From NCBI GenBank assembly GCA_024743435.1, contig JANSWO010000005.1, positions 124,001 through 188,000 on the forward strand: a stretch of DNA of 64,000 bases. Direction: 5' to 3'. Source of the DNA: Pseudomonadaceae bacterium. GTDB lineage: Bacteria; Pseudomonadota; Gammaproteobacteria; Pseudomonadales; Azotimanducaceae. Shown in pieces: positions 55,630-64,000 of the stretch (position 1 is its first letter; every line of letters begins with the position of its first letter). The notes beneath the pieces are model-generated. The model had not been told where the DNA came from. It ran no database searches and saw only the letters and a program-made list of their open reading frames with translations. A program made the position numbers and the translations under genes.

Positions 55630-55832
55630 GTTGTTCTCCATTGAATTAGTGGGTGGTGATAACCCAGCCCCAGCGCCGGGTCAACGCCTGCGGATTTTTT
55701 AACGTAATGCTCACGCCTGCCAACGCGTTTTGCCGGCAGGCGACGTAGCCAAATACGCACGCTGGAGCGAAACGCGCTGAGTCATAGTTTCTGCATGCAA
55801 TCCGTACGCGTCACCCAGCTCAACCTCCTGCC

Positions 55833-56240
55833 ATGCACATCTCGCTAGTTGCCGCTTTGTTGCTCTTGTTCATCGCAGCCTCAGCAGCGGGCAAGCCTAT
55901 ATACCAGTGCAATGAGCGCGTTTTTACCGATGGTGGCTGCCCCGCAAACCGGGCAGGCAAGCCGGTGAGCTCAGATACGCCAATCAGTATCTACGCAGCC
56001 CCTAAAGTGCGCGCGAGTGGCGCACCGCAGCCGCGCCCGCGCAGGGATCGTCGTATCCGCCAGAACGCCAGGCCAGATCCATGCGCCAGCATTCGCCTCG
56101 ATCTGGCACAGCTGAAGGCCCGTCGGCGCCGAGGCTACAGCAGTGATACCGAGGAGCGGCTGGATACTCGCGAGGCTGAACTCCGCCAGCAACTGCAAAC
56201 GCTGTGTGCCTCACCCTCGGTGAGGCACAGCCGTCGCTAA
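55833..56240 (+). CDS. Small secreted DUF4124-like protein
   Basis: The 135-residue product has a signal peptide (about 1-20), then KPIYQCNERVFTDGGCP, a short DUF4124-like motif, a basic Arg/Pro-rich middle and a C-terminal helix. An 11-bp perfect hairpin (56205-56229, loop ctc) overlaps its 3' end. The start has no strong ribosome site, so the gene is likely but not certain. Function unknown. Confidence 0.55.
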   Translation: MHISLVAALLLLFIAASAAGKPIYQCNERVFTDGGCPANRAGKPVSSDTPISIYAAPKVRASGAPQPRPRRDRRIRQNARPDPCASIRLDLAQLKARRRRGYSSDTEERLDTREAELRQQLQTLCASPSVRHSRR

Positions 56241-56550
56241 GCTTGGCCCGCCGACAGTTTCGACACTTAAGAGCAGTTTTTTTTGCTCGCGCAAACAGGG
56301 GGAGCAAGCGGTATGTGGGGCACCCCTAAGGCAGAGAAATCAAGGCCTGAAGCGCCGGGAATACTCGGAACTTTGTTCCTGAAAGACGCGACAATCCGTC
56401 ACAATTTGCTGGTGGCGAGCCCCCGCCAGACCGGTACACTCGCGCCTGACTTGGGGCACACACGAGGCAACCGTGCGCCGTACCGGCATGTGCGACATGG
56501 CCAGATCACAAGGGCCAGCCACAGATCGGATAACACGCACACTATTCGCT
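56241..56550. other. 310-bp non-coding spacer
   Basis: No supported gene. It includes a T8 run (56277-56284) flanked by GAGCA/TGCTC, too short a stem to call a terminator. Small frames here look like noise. Confidence 0.5.
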
Positions 56551-57504
56551 ATGGGCATACCTGAACTACTTATGGTGGCGGGCTTTCTGTTCGCCGCCTA
56601 CGCAGTCATCGCTAACGATTCCATCCAGACGCTCGGAACGTTTCTCGCCTCCAACGCCCAACGCCCGTGGTGGCATCTCTGGCTGTTCTCCGTCTCCATT
56701 CTGATGGCTGTATTGCTGTGGGGCTGGTACAGCAACGGCGGTGACCCAGCGTATGGACGCCTCGAGAAGTTCCCGGTCCCCGAAGGCGGGGTCAATATCA
56801 TTCACGTGCTGGCACCTTTCACGCTGCTGCTTCTGACACGTTTCGGAATTCCGGTCAGCACAACCTTCTTGGTTCTCGCTGTTTTCGCGCCCGGCAATAT
56901 CGCGCCGATGCTGAACAAGTCACTCGTCGGCTACTTCATCGCCTTCGTCGTTGCCATCATCGTCTTCAAATTTGTCGTCGCGAAGATCATGGTGCGTTTT
57001 CGCGAAACACGGGACGAACAAGTCCCTCTGTACTGGGTTTTGCTGCAGTGGGCATCGACAGGCTTCCTGTGGTCCCAGTGGCTGGTACAGGATCTGGCGA
57101 ACATTTTCGTCTTTCTCCCTCGCGAGATCGATCTGTCCTGGCTGTTGTTTGCGATCTTCGTGCTGCTGGTGATGCAGGGCGTGACTTTCTATCAGTACGG
57201 CGGCCGGATTCAGAAGATCGTCACCTCCAAAACCATGACCTCGGACATACGTGCCGCAACCATCGTCGACTTTATCTACGGCCTGATCCTTCTGATCTTC
57301 AAGGAATGGAGCAACATGCCCATGAGCACCACCTGGGTGTTCCTTGGCCTGCTCGCAGGCCGAGAGGTGGCCATGACCCTTCTGTTCAGTCAGCGGCCCA
57401 TGAAAGAGACCTGGAACCTCGTGTTCATGGATGCAGGTAAAGCATTTGTCGGACTCGTCATCAGCGTCGTCATCGCGCTCATTGGCATCGAGTTCGCCAG
57501 CTAA
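56551..57504 (+). CDS. Polytopic membrane protein with duplicated PVSTT-type motifs
   Basis: The 317-residue protein has eight or so hydrophobic segments. Two of them carry GIPVSTTFL (about 100-110) and NMPMSTTWVFLGLLAGRE (about 265-280). These resemble the paired signatures of PiT phosphate transporters, but overall length is short and the GANDxAN motif is not seen. I chose the ATG at 56551 since the preceding residues are not hydrophobic. It is convergent with the histidine kinase (17-base gap). A remote PiT-like ion transporter is a guess. Confidence 0.65.
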   Translation: MGIPELLMVAGFLFAAYAVIANDSIQTLGTFLASNAQRPWWHLWLFSVSILMAVLLWGWYSNGGDPAYGRLEKFPVPEGGVNIIHVLAPFTLLLLTRFGIPVSTTFLVLAVFAPGNIAPMLNKSLVGYFIAFVVAIIVFKFVVAKIMVRFRETRDEQVPLYWVLLQWASTGFLWSQWLVQDLANIFVFLPREIDLSWLLFAIFVLLVMQGVTFYQYGGRIQKIVTSKTMTSDIRAATIVDFIYGLILLIFKEWSNMPMSTTWVFLGLLAGREVAMTLLFSQRPMKETWNLVFMDAGKAFVGLVISVVIALIGIEFAS

Positions 57505-57521
57505 TTGAGGGTGGAGAAGGC

Positions 57522-59576
57522 TCAGCCAGGATCGGCGGGTACGCGTGCGTCCGGCATCAGACTCGCGACCGCGGCAAGCAAGGCAGTTGAACGAAACGGC
57601 TTCGCAAGCAGGCGCGCATTCGCCGCCGGGCCGGTTTGCCAATCCCGAAGCTCGTCATCGGGGTAACCAGAGATAAACAGTACTGGCAGTTCAGGCCAGC
57701 GTCCGCGTAGTCTTTCAGCAAGCTCGGTGCCTCTCAGGCCGGGCATGACGATATCGGTGACCAGCAAATCCGGCTGCCAGGCGGATGAGGCATCGATGGC
57801 CTCTCGACCGGACTCGACCGCAACCACGCTATAGCCGGCCTGCTCCAGAATCTGGCAGCAGAGCTGGCGAATCATGGGCTCGTCCTCAACCAGCAACACG
57901 CTTTGCGCAGATTCCTTGTTGAGTTCAGCGTGGCCAGGCATTGCAACCGGCGCGGATTCTGGCGGGGAACCGACGGGCAGGTAGATCGCGACATCCGTAC
58001 CGACACCCGGCGCACTACGCAGTTCAAAGGCACCGCCACATGCCGTGACAATGCCATAGGTACTGGCAAGCCCAAGACCGGTGCCCGAAGCCTTCGTTGA
58101 GTAGAACGGATCGAGCGCTCGCCTGCGCTCTTCCTCACTCATGCCAACGCCATTGTCTCGTACCGCCAGCAACACGTAGCCACCGGCGGGCAGGCCAAAT
58201 CGCTGGGCATTGGTCGAATCCAGCTCTACCGGTTCAATATCGATAGTCAGCTGACCCGCATCGTCAATCGCATCCCGGGCGTTGGATACCAGATTGAGCA
58301 GGATCTGACCGATCCGCGCCTGGTCGAGCATGACCGGCATCGCCTCCTTCGGATAGGAAAGCTGAAGCTCGATCCGCTCGCCCAGGAGGCTACGAACCAT
58401 CGGCTGCATATGCCGCAGCACGGCGACGATATCGGCTGTTTGCGACTCTGCTGCGACAGGCCGTCCGAAGCTGAGCAGCTGGCCTGTGAGATCTGATGCC
58501 TGCGAGACTGCACCGAGTATTCCGTCCTGCTCGCGACCTTCGGGAAGCAGGTCCGCGAAGCCATTGATCACGGTCAGCAGATTGTTGAAATCGTGCGCCA
58601 CACCGGCTGCCAGCGTGCCGACGCTTTCCAGACGCTGCGCTTGGTGCAGCCGTTCTAGCGCGTGCTTCTCTTCTGCCACGTCGCGCGCTCCGAATATCCA
58701 GCGATGCGGATCGTCTTCGTCACCATTGGCCAGGCCAAACACTTCACACCAGCGCCAACCATCGGGCTCGCACGACAATCTCAGTTCAACATGAAATCGC
58801 CGCTGACCCTCATTCACGGCCGGCGCGAGAACTTCCGTCCGATCATCAGGATGCACAAATTCGACAAGGTCCCGGCCCAGCATGCGCTCGGGCGCAAAGC
58901 CAATCAGCGTGCGGACACCAGGGCTTACGTATTGCACGATGCTTCCTGACGTCACCGCCAACCCGGGGAACAATTCTTCCGCGAATTCTCGAATACGGTT
59001 CTGCTGAATTCGCAGTCGGCCTTCGGCGATCTTCGACTCTTGCTCGGCGCGTGCTCGAGTAGATTCAACAACAACCGAGGCAAGTCCGACCACCAGCGCT
59101 AACAGTCCCGAGGTTATGGACAGAACCGGATCCATATCCCCAGCACGAACCAAAAAAGGCCCGAGAACCACCGTCCAGCCGACGGTAGCGAACGTCCACA
59201 GGAGTCCCCCGCGCACACCGGTCAGTGCGGCTGCAAGAACGGGCACTGCGATGGCCGCGACCACTGCGTGGCCCCGATCAGGGCCGTGATCCCAGGCGAT
59301 CTCGAATAGCACAACCGCCGCAAACACATGCCCCGCCAGCACCGGCGAGCGGCTCACCACCATTACGATGTACACCGAGGATTGCAGAAGAACGGTGAGC
59401 AGCAGGGACGCGGCGGTTTCGGGATAACCCATGCTGATCATCAACCCGATCGCACAGATCGACGCCAGGTTAGCCAGCGTTATTCCATACAGCACCAGCC
59501 GAGCGCGCCGGGCAGTATCTACCCCTCGCGACAGCAGGCTATTCGGGATGAGGGAATCCGCAACTTCAGCCAGCAT
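57522..59576 (-). CDS. Membrane hybrid sensor histidine kinase
   Basis: The 684-residue protein has about six N-terminal membrane helices (25-175), a PAS-like domain (about 185-310), a HisKA box with AGVAHDFNNLLT (His328), an ATPase domain (NLVSNARDA, DNGVGMSEEE, GTGLGLAS) and a C-terminal receiver with LLVTDIVMPG (Asp608). It should autophosphorylate and pass phosphate to its own receiver. Signal and output are unknown; no response regulator is adjacent. GGGAGG six bases before the ATG at 59576 sets the start, shorter than the 59609 frame. Confidence 0.92.
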   Translation of the reverse strand: MLAEVADSLIPNSLLSRGVDTARRARLVLYGITLANLASICAIGLMISMGYPETAASLLLTVLLQSSVYIVMVVSRSPVLAGHVFAAVVLFEIAWDHGPDRGHAVVAAIAVPVLAAALTGVRGGLLWTFATVGWTVVLGPFLVRAGDMDPVLSITSGLLALVVGLASVVVESTRARAEQESKIAEGRLRIQQNRIREFAEELFPGLAVTSGSIVQYVSPGVRTLIGFAPERMLGRDLVEFVHPDDRTEVLAPAVNEGQRRFHVELRLSCEPDGWRWCEVFGLANGDEDDPHRWIFGARDVAEEKHALERLHQAQRLESVGTLAAGVAHDFNNLLTVINGFADLLPEGREQDGILGAVSQASDLTGQLLSFGRPVAAESQTADIVAVLRHMQPMVRSLLGERIELQLSYPKEAMPVMLDQARIGQILLNLVSNARDAIDDAGQLTIDIEPVELDSTNAQRFGLPAGGYVLLAVRDNGVGMSEEERRRALDPFYSTKASGTGLGLASTYGIVTACGGAFELRSAPGVGTDVAIYLPVGSPPESAPVAMPGHAELNKESAQSVLLVEDEPMIRQLCCQILEQAGYSVVAVESGREAIDASSAWQPDLLVTDIVMPGLRGTELAERLRGRWPELPVLFISGYPDDELRDWQTGPAANARLLAKPFRSTALLAAVASLMPDARVPADPG

Positions 59577-59795
59577 CAATGGCCTCCCAACAGGCGATAG
59601 ACCCGCCAATGTTCACTTATTTGCTTATCCTGTCTGACAATATCACGCCTCCAGCGCGAACAAACCAACGGTTTCCCGAAGTAAATCCGGGCCAACGTGC
59701 ATCCAAAACGACTTTGCGCGCATCTCACCCAATAAGCTTGGCCCTACCCGTAGCATGCGGACTGGCCGGAATCTGACGACTAACGGAGATTTGAG

Positions 59796-60173
59796 ATGGA
59801 AGAGGTTCTTGTACCCATTGCTTTGTTCACGATGATCGGTGCGATTGCCGGCATGTCGATGTTTTTTCGCTTCCGCGCTCGGCAAGAGGCTCAGCTGACG
59901 CTCCGAACCGCGATGGAGCACGGCGAATCGATGTCGCCCGAGGTCGTCAGCCGGCTGGCCGAGCAGCTGCAGAGCGCTGGCTCGGATCTGCGCCGTGGCG
60001 TCATAGCCATCGCCATCGGCATTGCAATCTTTATCTTTGCTCAGGTAGTCGGAGAGGAAGACGTCGTTCGCCCACTGATGGGAATATCTGCGTTCCCATT
60101 CACGATCGGTGCCGCCTACCTCGGGCTTTGGTTCGCAAACCGCAAACCTGCCGATGCTCAAGGGGCCGCGTAA
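59796..60173 (+). CDS. DUF6249-like membrane protein
   Basis: The 125-residue protein has an N-terminal helix (about 5-24), a charged segment (FRARQEAQLTLRTAMEHG, then SPEVVSRLAEQL) and two C-terminal helices with DLRRGVIAIAIGIAIFIFAQ. This matches the DUF6249 pattern, which often sits beside ECF sigma genes. GGAGA precedes the ATG. The sigma factor starts 22 bases downstream, so it probably heads their operon. No function is known. Confidence 0.75.
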   Translation: MEEVLVPIALFTMIGAIAGMSMFFRFRARQEAQLTLRTAMEHGESMSPEVVSRLAEQLQSAGSDLRRGVIAIAIGIAIFIFAQVVGEEDVVRPLMGISAFPFTIGAAYLGLWFANRKPADAQGAA

Positions 60174-60194
60174 CCAGTCCAGGTCGAACCGACA

Positions 60195-60827
60195 GTGAAC
60201 CGGAACCATGCCAACGCCGCTACCTCCGCGGTCGTTGCGTTGGCAATGTCGGGCGATCGAGAGGCGTTTGGCCAATTGGTCGTCGGGCATTCGAGCAGCG
60301 TTAGGCAGTTTCTGCGTCGTTTGTGCCGGGGTGACGCTGCCGTTGCAGATGATCTGGCTCAAAGCACATTTGAAAAAGCCTGGCGCAAGCGAGCAAGCTT
60401 TCGAGGTGACGGCGAGGTTCGCAGCTGGCTCATGCAGATTGCCTTCAACGAATTTCGCCAGAACCTTCGTAAGCATCCGCGCAGCCAGACGTCGGTAAAT
60501 CTCGACGAGTCGACGGAAGCCGAACAGCTTCTCAGTGCGGATGATCCAAGAACCGAGGATCTGGACCGGCTCCTCGGTGAGCTATCTGAAACCGAGCGCG
60601 CGGCCATGGTTCTCAGCTACGGACACGGCTACTCTCACCGGGAGATTGCAGAGGCCTTGGCGCAACCCGTAGGCACTGTGAAATCCTTGATTCACAGAGC
60701 AAAAGAGCGGATCCGCCAGCGCTTTCAGATTTCCGACCCGGCTGGCTCCAATAGGAATTCAGCCGCAACAACCGCTCCTGGCGTGGTGGCAGCCAGATCA
60801 ACAACCGGTGAACCGGCGTGCGAGTAA
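60195..60827 (+). CDS. ECF-type RNA polymerase sigma factor
   Basis: The 210-residue protein has sigma-70 region 2 (ADDLAQSTFEKAWRKRASFRG) and region 4 (LSETERAAMVLSYGHGYSHREIAEAL, with VGTVKSLIHRAKERIR as the recognition helix), with no region 1 or 3, as in ECF factors. A Ser/Thr/Ala-rich tail of about 35 residues follows. The start is a GTG at 60195. It is in an operon between the DUF6249 gene and a small membrane protein that may be its anti-sigma factor. Signal unknown. Confidence 0.9.
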   Translation: MNRNHANAATSAVVALAMSGDREAFGQLVVGHSSSVRQFLRRLCRGDAAVADDLAQSTFEKAWRKRASFRGDGEVRSWLMQIAFNEFRQNLRKHPRSQTSVNLDESTEAEQLLSADDPRTEDLDRLLGELSETERAAMVLSYGHGYSHREIAEALAQPVGTVKSLIHRAKERIRQRFQISDPAGSNRNSAATTAPGVVAARSTTGEPACE

Positions 60828-60831
60828 GTCG

Positions 60832-61260
60832 ATGACCAGATCAACAACCCAGCAGGACGCTCAACACAGTAACGATCCATTGGATCAGTGGTTGAGCAAA
60901 GCGTTCGACAACGCTGCCGAGGAACTGCCGGCGGCTGACTTCATCCGCCGCATCGAACTGGTGGAGGACAAAGCCAACAACATCACACGGCGCGTCGTGC
61001 TGTTTGGTGCATTGCTCGTTGCCGCGGCACTCAGCTCGCTGCAGTTCGAAAGCGTGTCAGGGTTGCTGGATTTCATCGCGCTGGGCCGCGAAAGCATGCA
61101 CGCAGTCTCGGACCAGATTGCCAGCGCCGCCAACGTTGCGGCGATCAGCAGCCCTCAGTCAGAACGCGTCTTACCTGCCCCGGGATCGTTGCAGGGCATC
61201 GCAGCACTGTTGCTTCTTGCACTGACCGCGAGTTGGTTGTCGGAAAGCGCGGCCCAGTGA
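60832..61260 (+). CDS. Small membrane protein, candidate anti-sigma factor
   Basis: The 142-residue product has a hydrophilic N-terminus (DPLDQWLSKAFDNAAEELPAADFI), a membrane helix near 55-75 and another near the C-terminus. I recognise no named domain and no zinc (HxxxCxxC) motif of ZAS anti-sigma factors. Placement four bases after the sigma stop makes an anti-sigma role plausible. A GTG at 60808 is an alternative start overlapping the sigma gene. Confidence 0.65.
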   Translation: MTRSTTQQDAQHSNDPLDQWLSKAFDNAAEELPAADFIRRIELVEDKANNITRRVVLFGALLVAAALSSLQFESVSGLLDFIALGRESMHAVSDQIASAANVAAISSPQSERVLPAPGSLQGIAALLLLALTASWLSESAAQ

Positions 61261-61264
61261 GCTC

Positions 61265-61288
61265 GCAGGCTGGTGTTTGCCAGCCTGC
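61265..61288. repeat. Hairpin between convergent genes
   Basis: GCAGGCTGG and CCAGCCTGC form a perfect 9-bp stem with a 6-nt loop, four bases after the anti-sigma candidate's stop. It may aid termination for the plus-strand operon, but there is no T-run. Confidence 0.5.
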
Positions 61289-61319
61289 AGCCCGGCGCCA
61301 CCAAGCGCATATGGCGCGG

Positions 61320-62345
61320 TTAAAGGGCCAATTGCCATCCAAGTGTGACTGACCACGCCGTGCCCAGCTGAGGGCCATCGAGGTCCTGCCAGACGGGCAC
61401 ACCAATCTCCGCCGATAACCGGTGCCCGGCGACGAGACCGTTGATACCGACGAGCACCTCAAAACGCTCACCGCCTCGAAGATCAGGATCGACCGTGGGC
61501 ACCAGATTACTGGCAAGCCCCATCGCATAACGCGGATCCGCCCCCTCGACATCGCCCCAGAGCAAATAGCGCGCTCGAGTGGACAGCGAGACGGGATCAG
61601 CTACGCGCCATGTCCGCCACAGTGAGCCCTCAACGCTGTTGCCAAGACGATAGCTCTCATCGTTTTCTCCGGCGCGCAGCACCGCGCTGATCTGACCGCC
61701 AACGCTGCCGCCAGCGGATTGAGCAACCGCGGTATAGCCAAGCAACAAATCCACCGTACCGGATGATAATTGCATCGGGTACGGCAGTACCGATCGACCC
61801 ATCGGCGTGTCGTCCCGAGCGTCCAAATCTCCAGTTGGCAGGCTCAGTCCAATGCGCAACACGCCTGGGCCGACGCGTGCCAGGCCGGACACCTTAATGT
61901 CCCCCAAACCATTGGAGGCGGTATTGAAGGCGCCAGCCATCGCCGTGACATGATCCATATCGTATTCGACATAGGGCGCCATCAACATCAGCGTCAGTTT
62001 GTCTGACGGTGCATACATGGCTCCGAACATGTGCATCCGCATCGTCATTTCCGTCGGCGCCACCATGTAGCGGCCAGTGCCCGAGCGCAGCACTTCGGAC
62101 TCTGCAAGCTCGGCACTACCGTCGTAGTTGCTCTCCATCAGCATGTCCATGTAGCGATAGGACAGCATCCACTCACCACGCTCATGAACATGGTCAGCCA
62201 TCACGCCTATCGGAGCGTGATCGTCTGGACGATCGACCTCGTATTGGTGGCCATCACCGCCCGCGATCGCACTAGGAGCTGCCGACGCAGCCATGAGCAA
62301 GCCCAGCGTGGACGCACAGCGCCCTACGCCCTGAAAAACAGACAT
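61320..62345 (-). CDS. Outer-membrane beta-barrel, MetA-transporter-like
   Basis: The 341-residue protein has a signal peptide (about 1-28), then IGVMADHVHERGEWMLSYRYM, MTMRMHMFGAMYAPSDKLTLM and LSLPTGDLDARDDTPMGR, and ends with alternating aromatic strands. This resembles the outer-membrane transporter group related to phenol MetA proteins, members of which sit in copper-related loci. AGGAGA before the ATG at 62345 sets the start; the longer frame is not coding. Many Met/His residues in the first half fit metal contact, but that is inference. It follows a DUF2946-like gene. Confidence 0.78.
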   Translation of the reverse strand: MSVFQGVGRCASTLGLLMAASAAPSAIAGGDGHQYEVDRPDDHAPIGVMADHVHERGEWMLSYRYMDMLMESNYDGSAELAESEVLRSGTGRYMVAPTEMTMRMHMFGAMYAPSDKLTLMLMAPYVEYDMDHVTAMAGAFNTASNGLGDIKVSGLARVGPGVLRIGLSLPTGDLDARDDTPMGRSVLPYPMQLSSGTVDLLLGYTAVAQSAGGSVGGQISAVLRAGENDESYRLGNSVEGSLWRTWRVADPVSLSTRARYLLWGDVEGADPRYAMGLASNLVPTVDPDLRGGERFEVLVGINGLVAGHRLSAEIGVPVWQDLDGPQLGTAWSVTLGWQLAL

Positions 62346-62397
62346 AGTTTTCTCCTGAAAAAGTTTTCTGACCGGCGCAAGCCGGCGGTTGCTGAAC

Positions 62398-62835
62398 TCA
62401 GGAGAAGATGGGAGGGGCCCGCGCTGGGTGAGGATTCCGAGTGTTGCTTGCAGGCCAGGTCGAGCACCAGCCACCAAGCCAGCTCGAAGCAAGCCTGGTA
62501 ACGCCAAGAAGCAGAGCTTCCTGCACGCCGAGGGGAGCCGGCGTAACGCCATCCAGACAAAACAGACAATGGGCCGGCAATGCCTCCATAAAAGAGGCGG
62601 GCACCGTCGGCGGCTGAAACGCCACCAGAACCGGGGATTCCGGCGATGGCTGATGGTGGTGATGATGTGCGTGGGCCGCGCCGGCTGCGTCCGTGCTCGG
62701 CGCTGACATGTGAGCGCTATGGTCCACGCTGCCGAGGGCGCCTGTGACCGCATTGCCAATACCCAGCAGGAAGCCGCCGAACACAATGCTCAGCCAGGCC
62801 AGCCAACTGGCGACAATGTGTCTTCGGTGCCCCAT
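62398..62835 (-). CDS. DUF2946-like His-rich protein
   Basis: The 145-residue protein has an N-terminal signal or membrane helix (about 8-30), a histidine run (AHAHHHHHQPSP) and HCLFCLDG near residue 90, a DUF2946 hallmark. It is expected at the cell envelope and may bind a metal such as copper. It lies 52 bases upstream of the outer-membrane protein gene on the same strand. No strong ribosome site is visible. The upstream 267 bases to the next gene hold no recognised element. Confidence 0.72.
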   Translation of the reverse strand: MGHRRHIVASWLAWLSIVFGGFLLGIGNAVTGALGSVDHSAHMSAPSTDAAGAAHAHHHHHQPSPESPVLVAFQPPTVPASFMEALPAHCLFCLDGVTPAPLGVQEALLLGVTRLASSWLGGWCSTWPASNTRNPHPARAPPIFS

Positions 62836-63102
62836 AGCAACATGATAGGGCTCGCAGGTTTGAGTGTCAGCGCTGCCGCCGCCCGGAAACTTCGGTAACC
62901 CCTACTGAGGCTATTCGCGAAGGTTCTAATACAATGGTTGAAATGACGCGGCGGCTTATCTCTAATGCCCGGCTGGCCAATGTTGCAGCGCAATATAGGC
63001 CGGCGGCGGCTTGTGCAACGACCAAGTGCCGCCAATGAATAAGCCACCAGCGCGCCGGCGTAATGCGCAAGATTCGCCACCGCGGTACTCAGGAGAGAAG
63101 AT

Positions 63103-64000
63103 GTGAGCAGCGCCACCGATCGATACGTCGTGCGCTTTGCCGGAGATTCCGGCGACGGCATTCAGCTGCAGGGCCAGCAGTTCACAATCGCGTCAGCACT
63201 GTCAGGCCACGACCTGGCGACGTTGCCGGACTTCCCAGCCGAAATTCGCGCCCCAGTTGGCACCCGCTACGGCGTGTCAGCCTTCCAGATTCAATTCGGT
63301 GGCAACCGGGTGACGACTCCAGGCGATGCGCCGGACGTGCTCATCGCGTTCAACCCGGCTGCCCTCGTCGTGAACCTGCCTGCTCTGCCGCCCGGTTCAC
63401 AGATCATTGTCGATGAAAGCGCTTTCACCGAGCAGCGTCTGAAACGGGCAGACCTGGCCAGCAATCCGCTCGATGACGGAAGCCTGGCCGACTACCGGGT
63501 TATCGCCATCGACATCGCAAGCCTCACGCTGCAAGCCGTTGCCGAGTCAGGGCTGGGCAACAAAGACAGCCTGCGCTGCAAGAATTTCTTCGTTCTGGGT
63601 CTTGTGCTGTGGATGTTCGAGCAGCCGAGAGAGTCGGTGGCAGAATGGATAGAGGCCAAGTTCGCAAACAACACGGCCGTCCGGGACGCCAACCTCGCCG
63701 CTCTCAACGCCGGCCACGCGTTTGGCGAGACCGCCGAGTTCGGCCACGAGCTGAAATACGAAAAGCTGCCGGTCGCGCCTCTGGATGCAACGGAATATCG
63801 CACCATCACCGGCGCAGAAGCGATGGCTCTGGGCCTCGTGGCCGCATCGGAGCTCTCCGACACGGAGATCATGTTCTGCTCCTACCCGATTACGCCGGCA
63901 TCATCCGTCCTGCATCATCTGACCGCGCTCGAAGACTGTGGCGCCAGCACGTTCCAGGCGGAAGACGAGATCGCCGCGATTTGCGCCGCGATTGGTGCCT
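63103..64000 (+). CDS. korA: 2-oxoacid:ferredoxin oxidoreductase alpha subunit (partial)
   Basis: At least 299 codons are seen; the gene runs past the window end. The N-terminal gamma-type domain has RFAGDSGDGIQLQG, DFPAEIRAPVGTRYGVSAFQ and NKDSLRCKNFFVLG. The alpha-type domain begins near residue 225 with TGAEAMALGLVAASEL and CSYPITPASSVLHHL. This gamma-alpha fusion is usual for KorA (about 600 residues), which with KorB converts 2-oxoglutarate and CoA to succinyl-CoA. The start is GTG at 63103; an ATG at 63101 would hit a stop at once. AGGAGAG at 63091 supports it. The substrate could also be another 2-oxoacid. Confidence 0.9.
   Translation, partial: MSSATDRYVVRFAGDSGDGIQLQGQQFTIASALSGHDLATLPDFPAEIRAPVGTRYGVSAFQIQFGGNRVTTPGDAPDVLIAFNPAALVVNLPALPPGSQIIVDESAFTEQRLKRADLASNPLDDGSLADYRVIAIDIASLTLQAVAESGLGNKDSLRCKNFFVLGLVLWMFEQPRESVAEWIEAKFANNTAVRDANLAALNAGHAFGETAEFGHELKYEKLPVAPLDATEYRTITGAEAMALGLVAASELSDTEIMFCSYPITPASSVLHHLTALEDCGASTFQAEDEIAAICAAIGA

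Noticed and set aside
61265-61288. Rho-independent terminator
   Set aside because: The stem is good but no T-run follows on either strand, so it is listed only as a hairpin.

Overview
Organism. The window is GC-rich, almost fully coding and free of introns. It carries many outer-membrane and periplasmic genes: two TonB-dependent receptors, an LpxR-type lipid A deacylase, OmpA domains, lipoproteins and a PEP-CTERM protein. This fits a free-living, probably aquatic Gram-negative bacterium, most likely a gammaproteobacterium. That placement is an inference from gene content; no rRNA or tRNA gene was recognised. Layout: 1-470 is non-coding, with a three-hairpin repeat, a 53-nt palindrome and a terminator. 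471-10.9 kb looks like a catabolic neighbourhood: a TonB receptor, two divergent NTF2-like proteins, a GFA-like DUF6151 protein, a ThuA-like protein, two cytochrome P450s, a DUF427 protein and a PNPOx-like flavoprotein, with a DksA-type regulator among them. 10.9-20.3 kb holds an FAD oxidoreductase and M3 peptidase pair, a Fur-family regulator with MerC, a cobalamin riboswitch with a btuB-like receptor, a DUF1289/CPXCG fusion, and a YdbT/YdbS-like pair of PH-domain membrane proteins. 20.5-25.8 kb is a compact operon of a zinc-ribbon (TackOD1-like) protein with a degenerate GGDEF-like tail, a processive family 2 glycosyltransferase and an HlyD-like protein, followed by a PEP-CTERM protein and a SPOR protein. 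It is a plausible, little-described exopolysaccharide synthesis and export module. 25.8-33.2 kb contains PutA, LpxR, a GST and a DUF3604 lipoprotein. 33.2-34.1 kb is non-coding and repeat-rich. 34.1-51.3 kb is one 5746-codon reading frame: a repeat-rich surface protein joined in frame to an OmpA/beta-barrel protein, with a strong Shine-Dalgarno and a signal peptide at the junction. 51.7-64 kb has a patatin phospholipase, DUF3617 and SIMPL proteins, an M48 peptidase, a PiT-like membrane protein, a hybrid histidine kinase, an ECF sigma factor with a probable membrane partner, a DUF2946/outer-membrane protein pair, and the 5' part of a 2-oxoacid:ferredoxin oxidoreductase alpha subunit that runs off the end. 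How the parts may work together: the first 11 kb suggests uptake and oxidation of a hydrophobic substrate. The Fur-like, MerC and btuB block links metal sensing with B12 uptake. The 20.5-25.8 kb operon and the giant protein both point to an elaborate cell surface or matrix.
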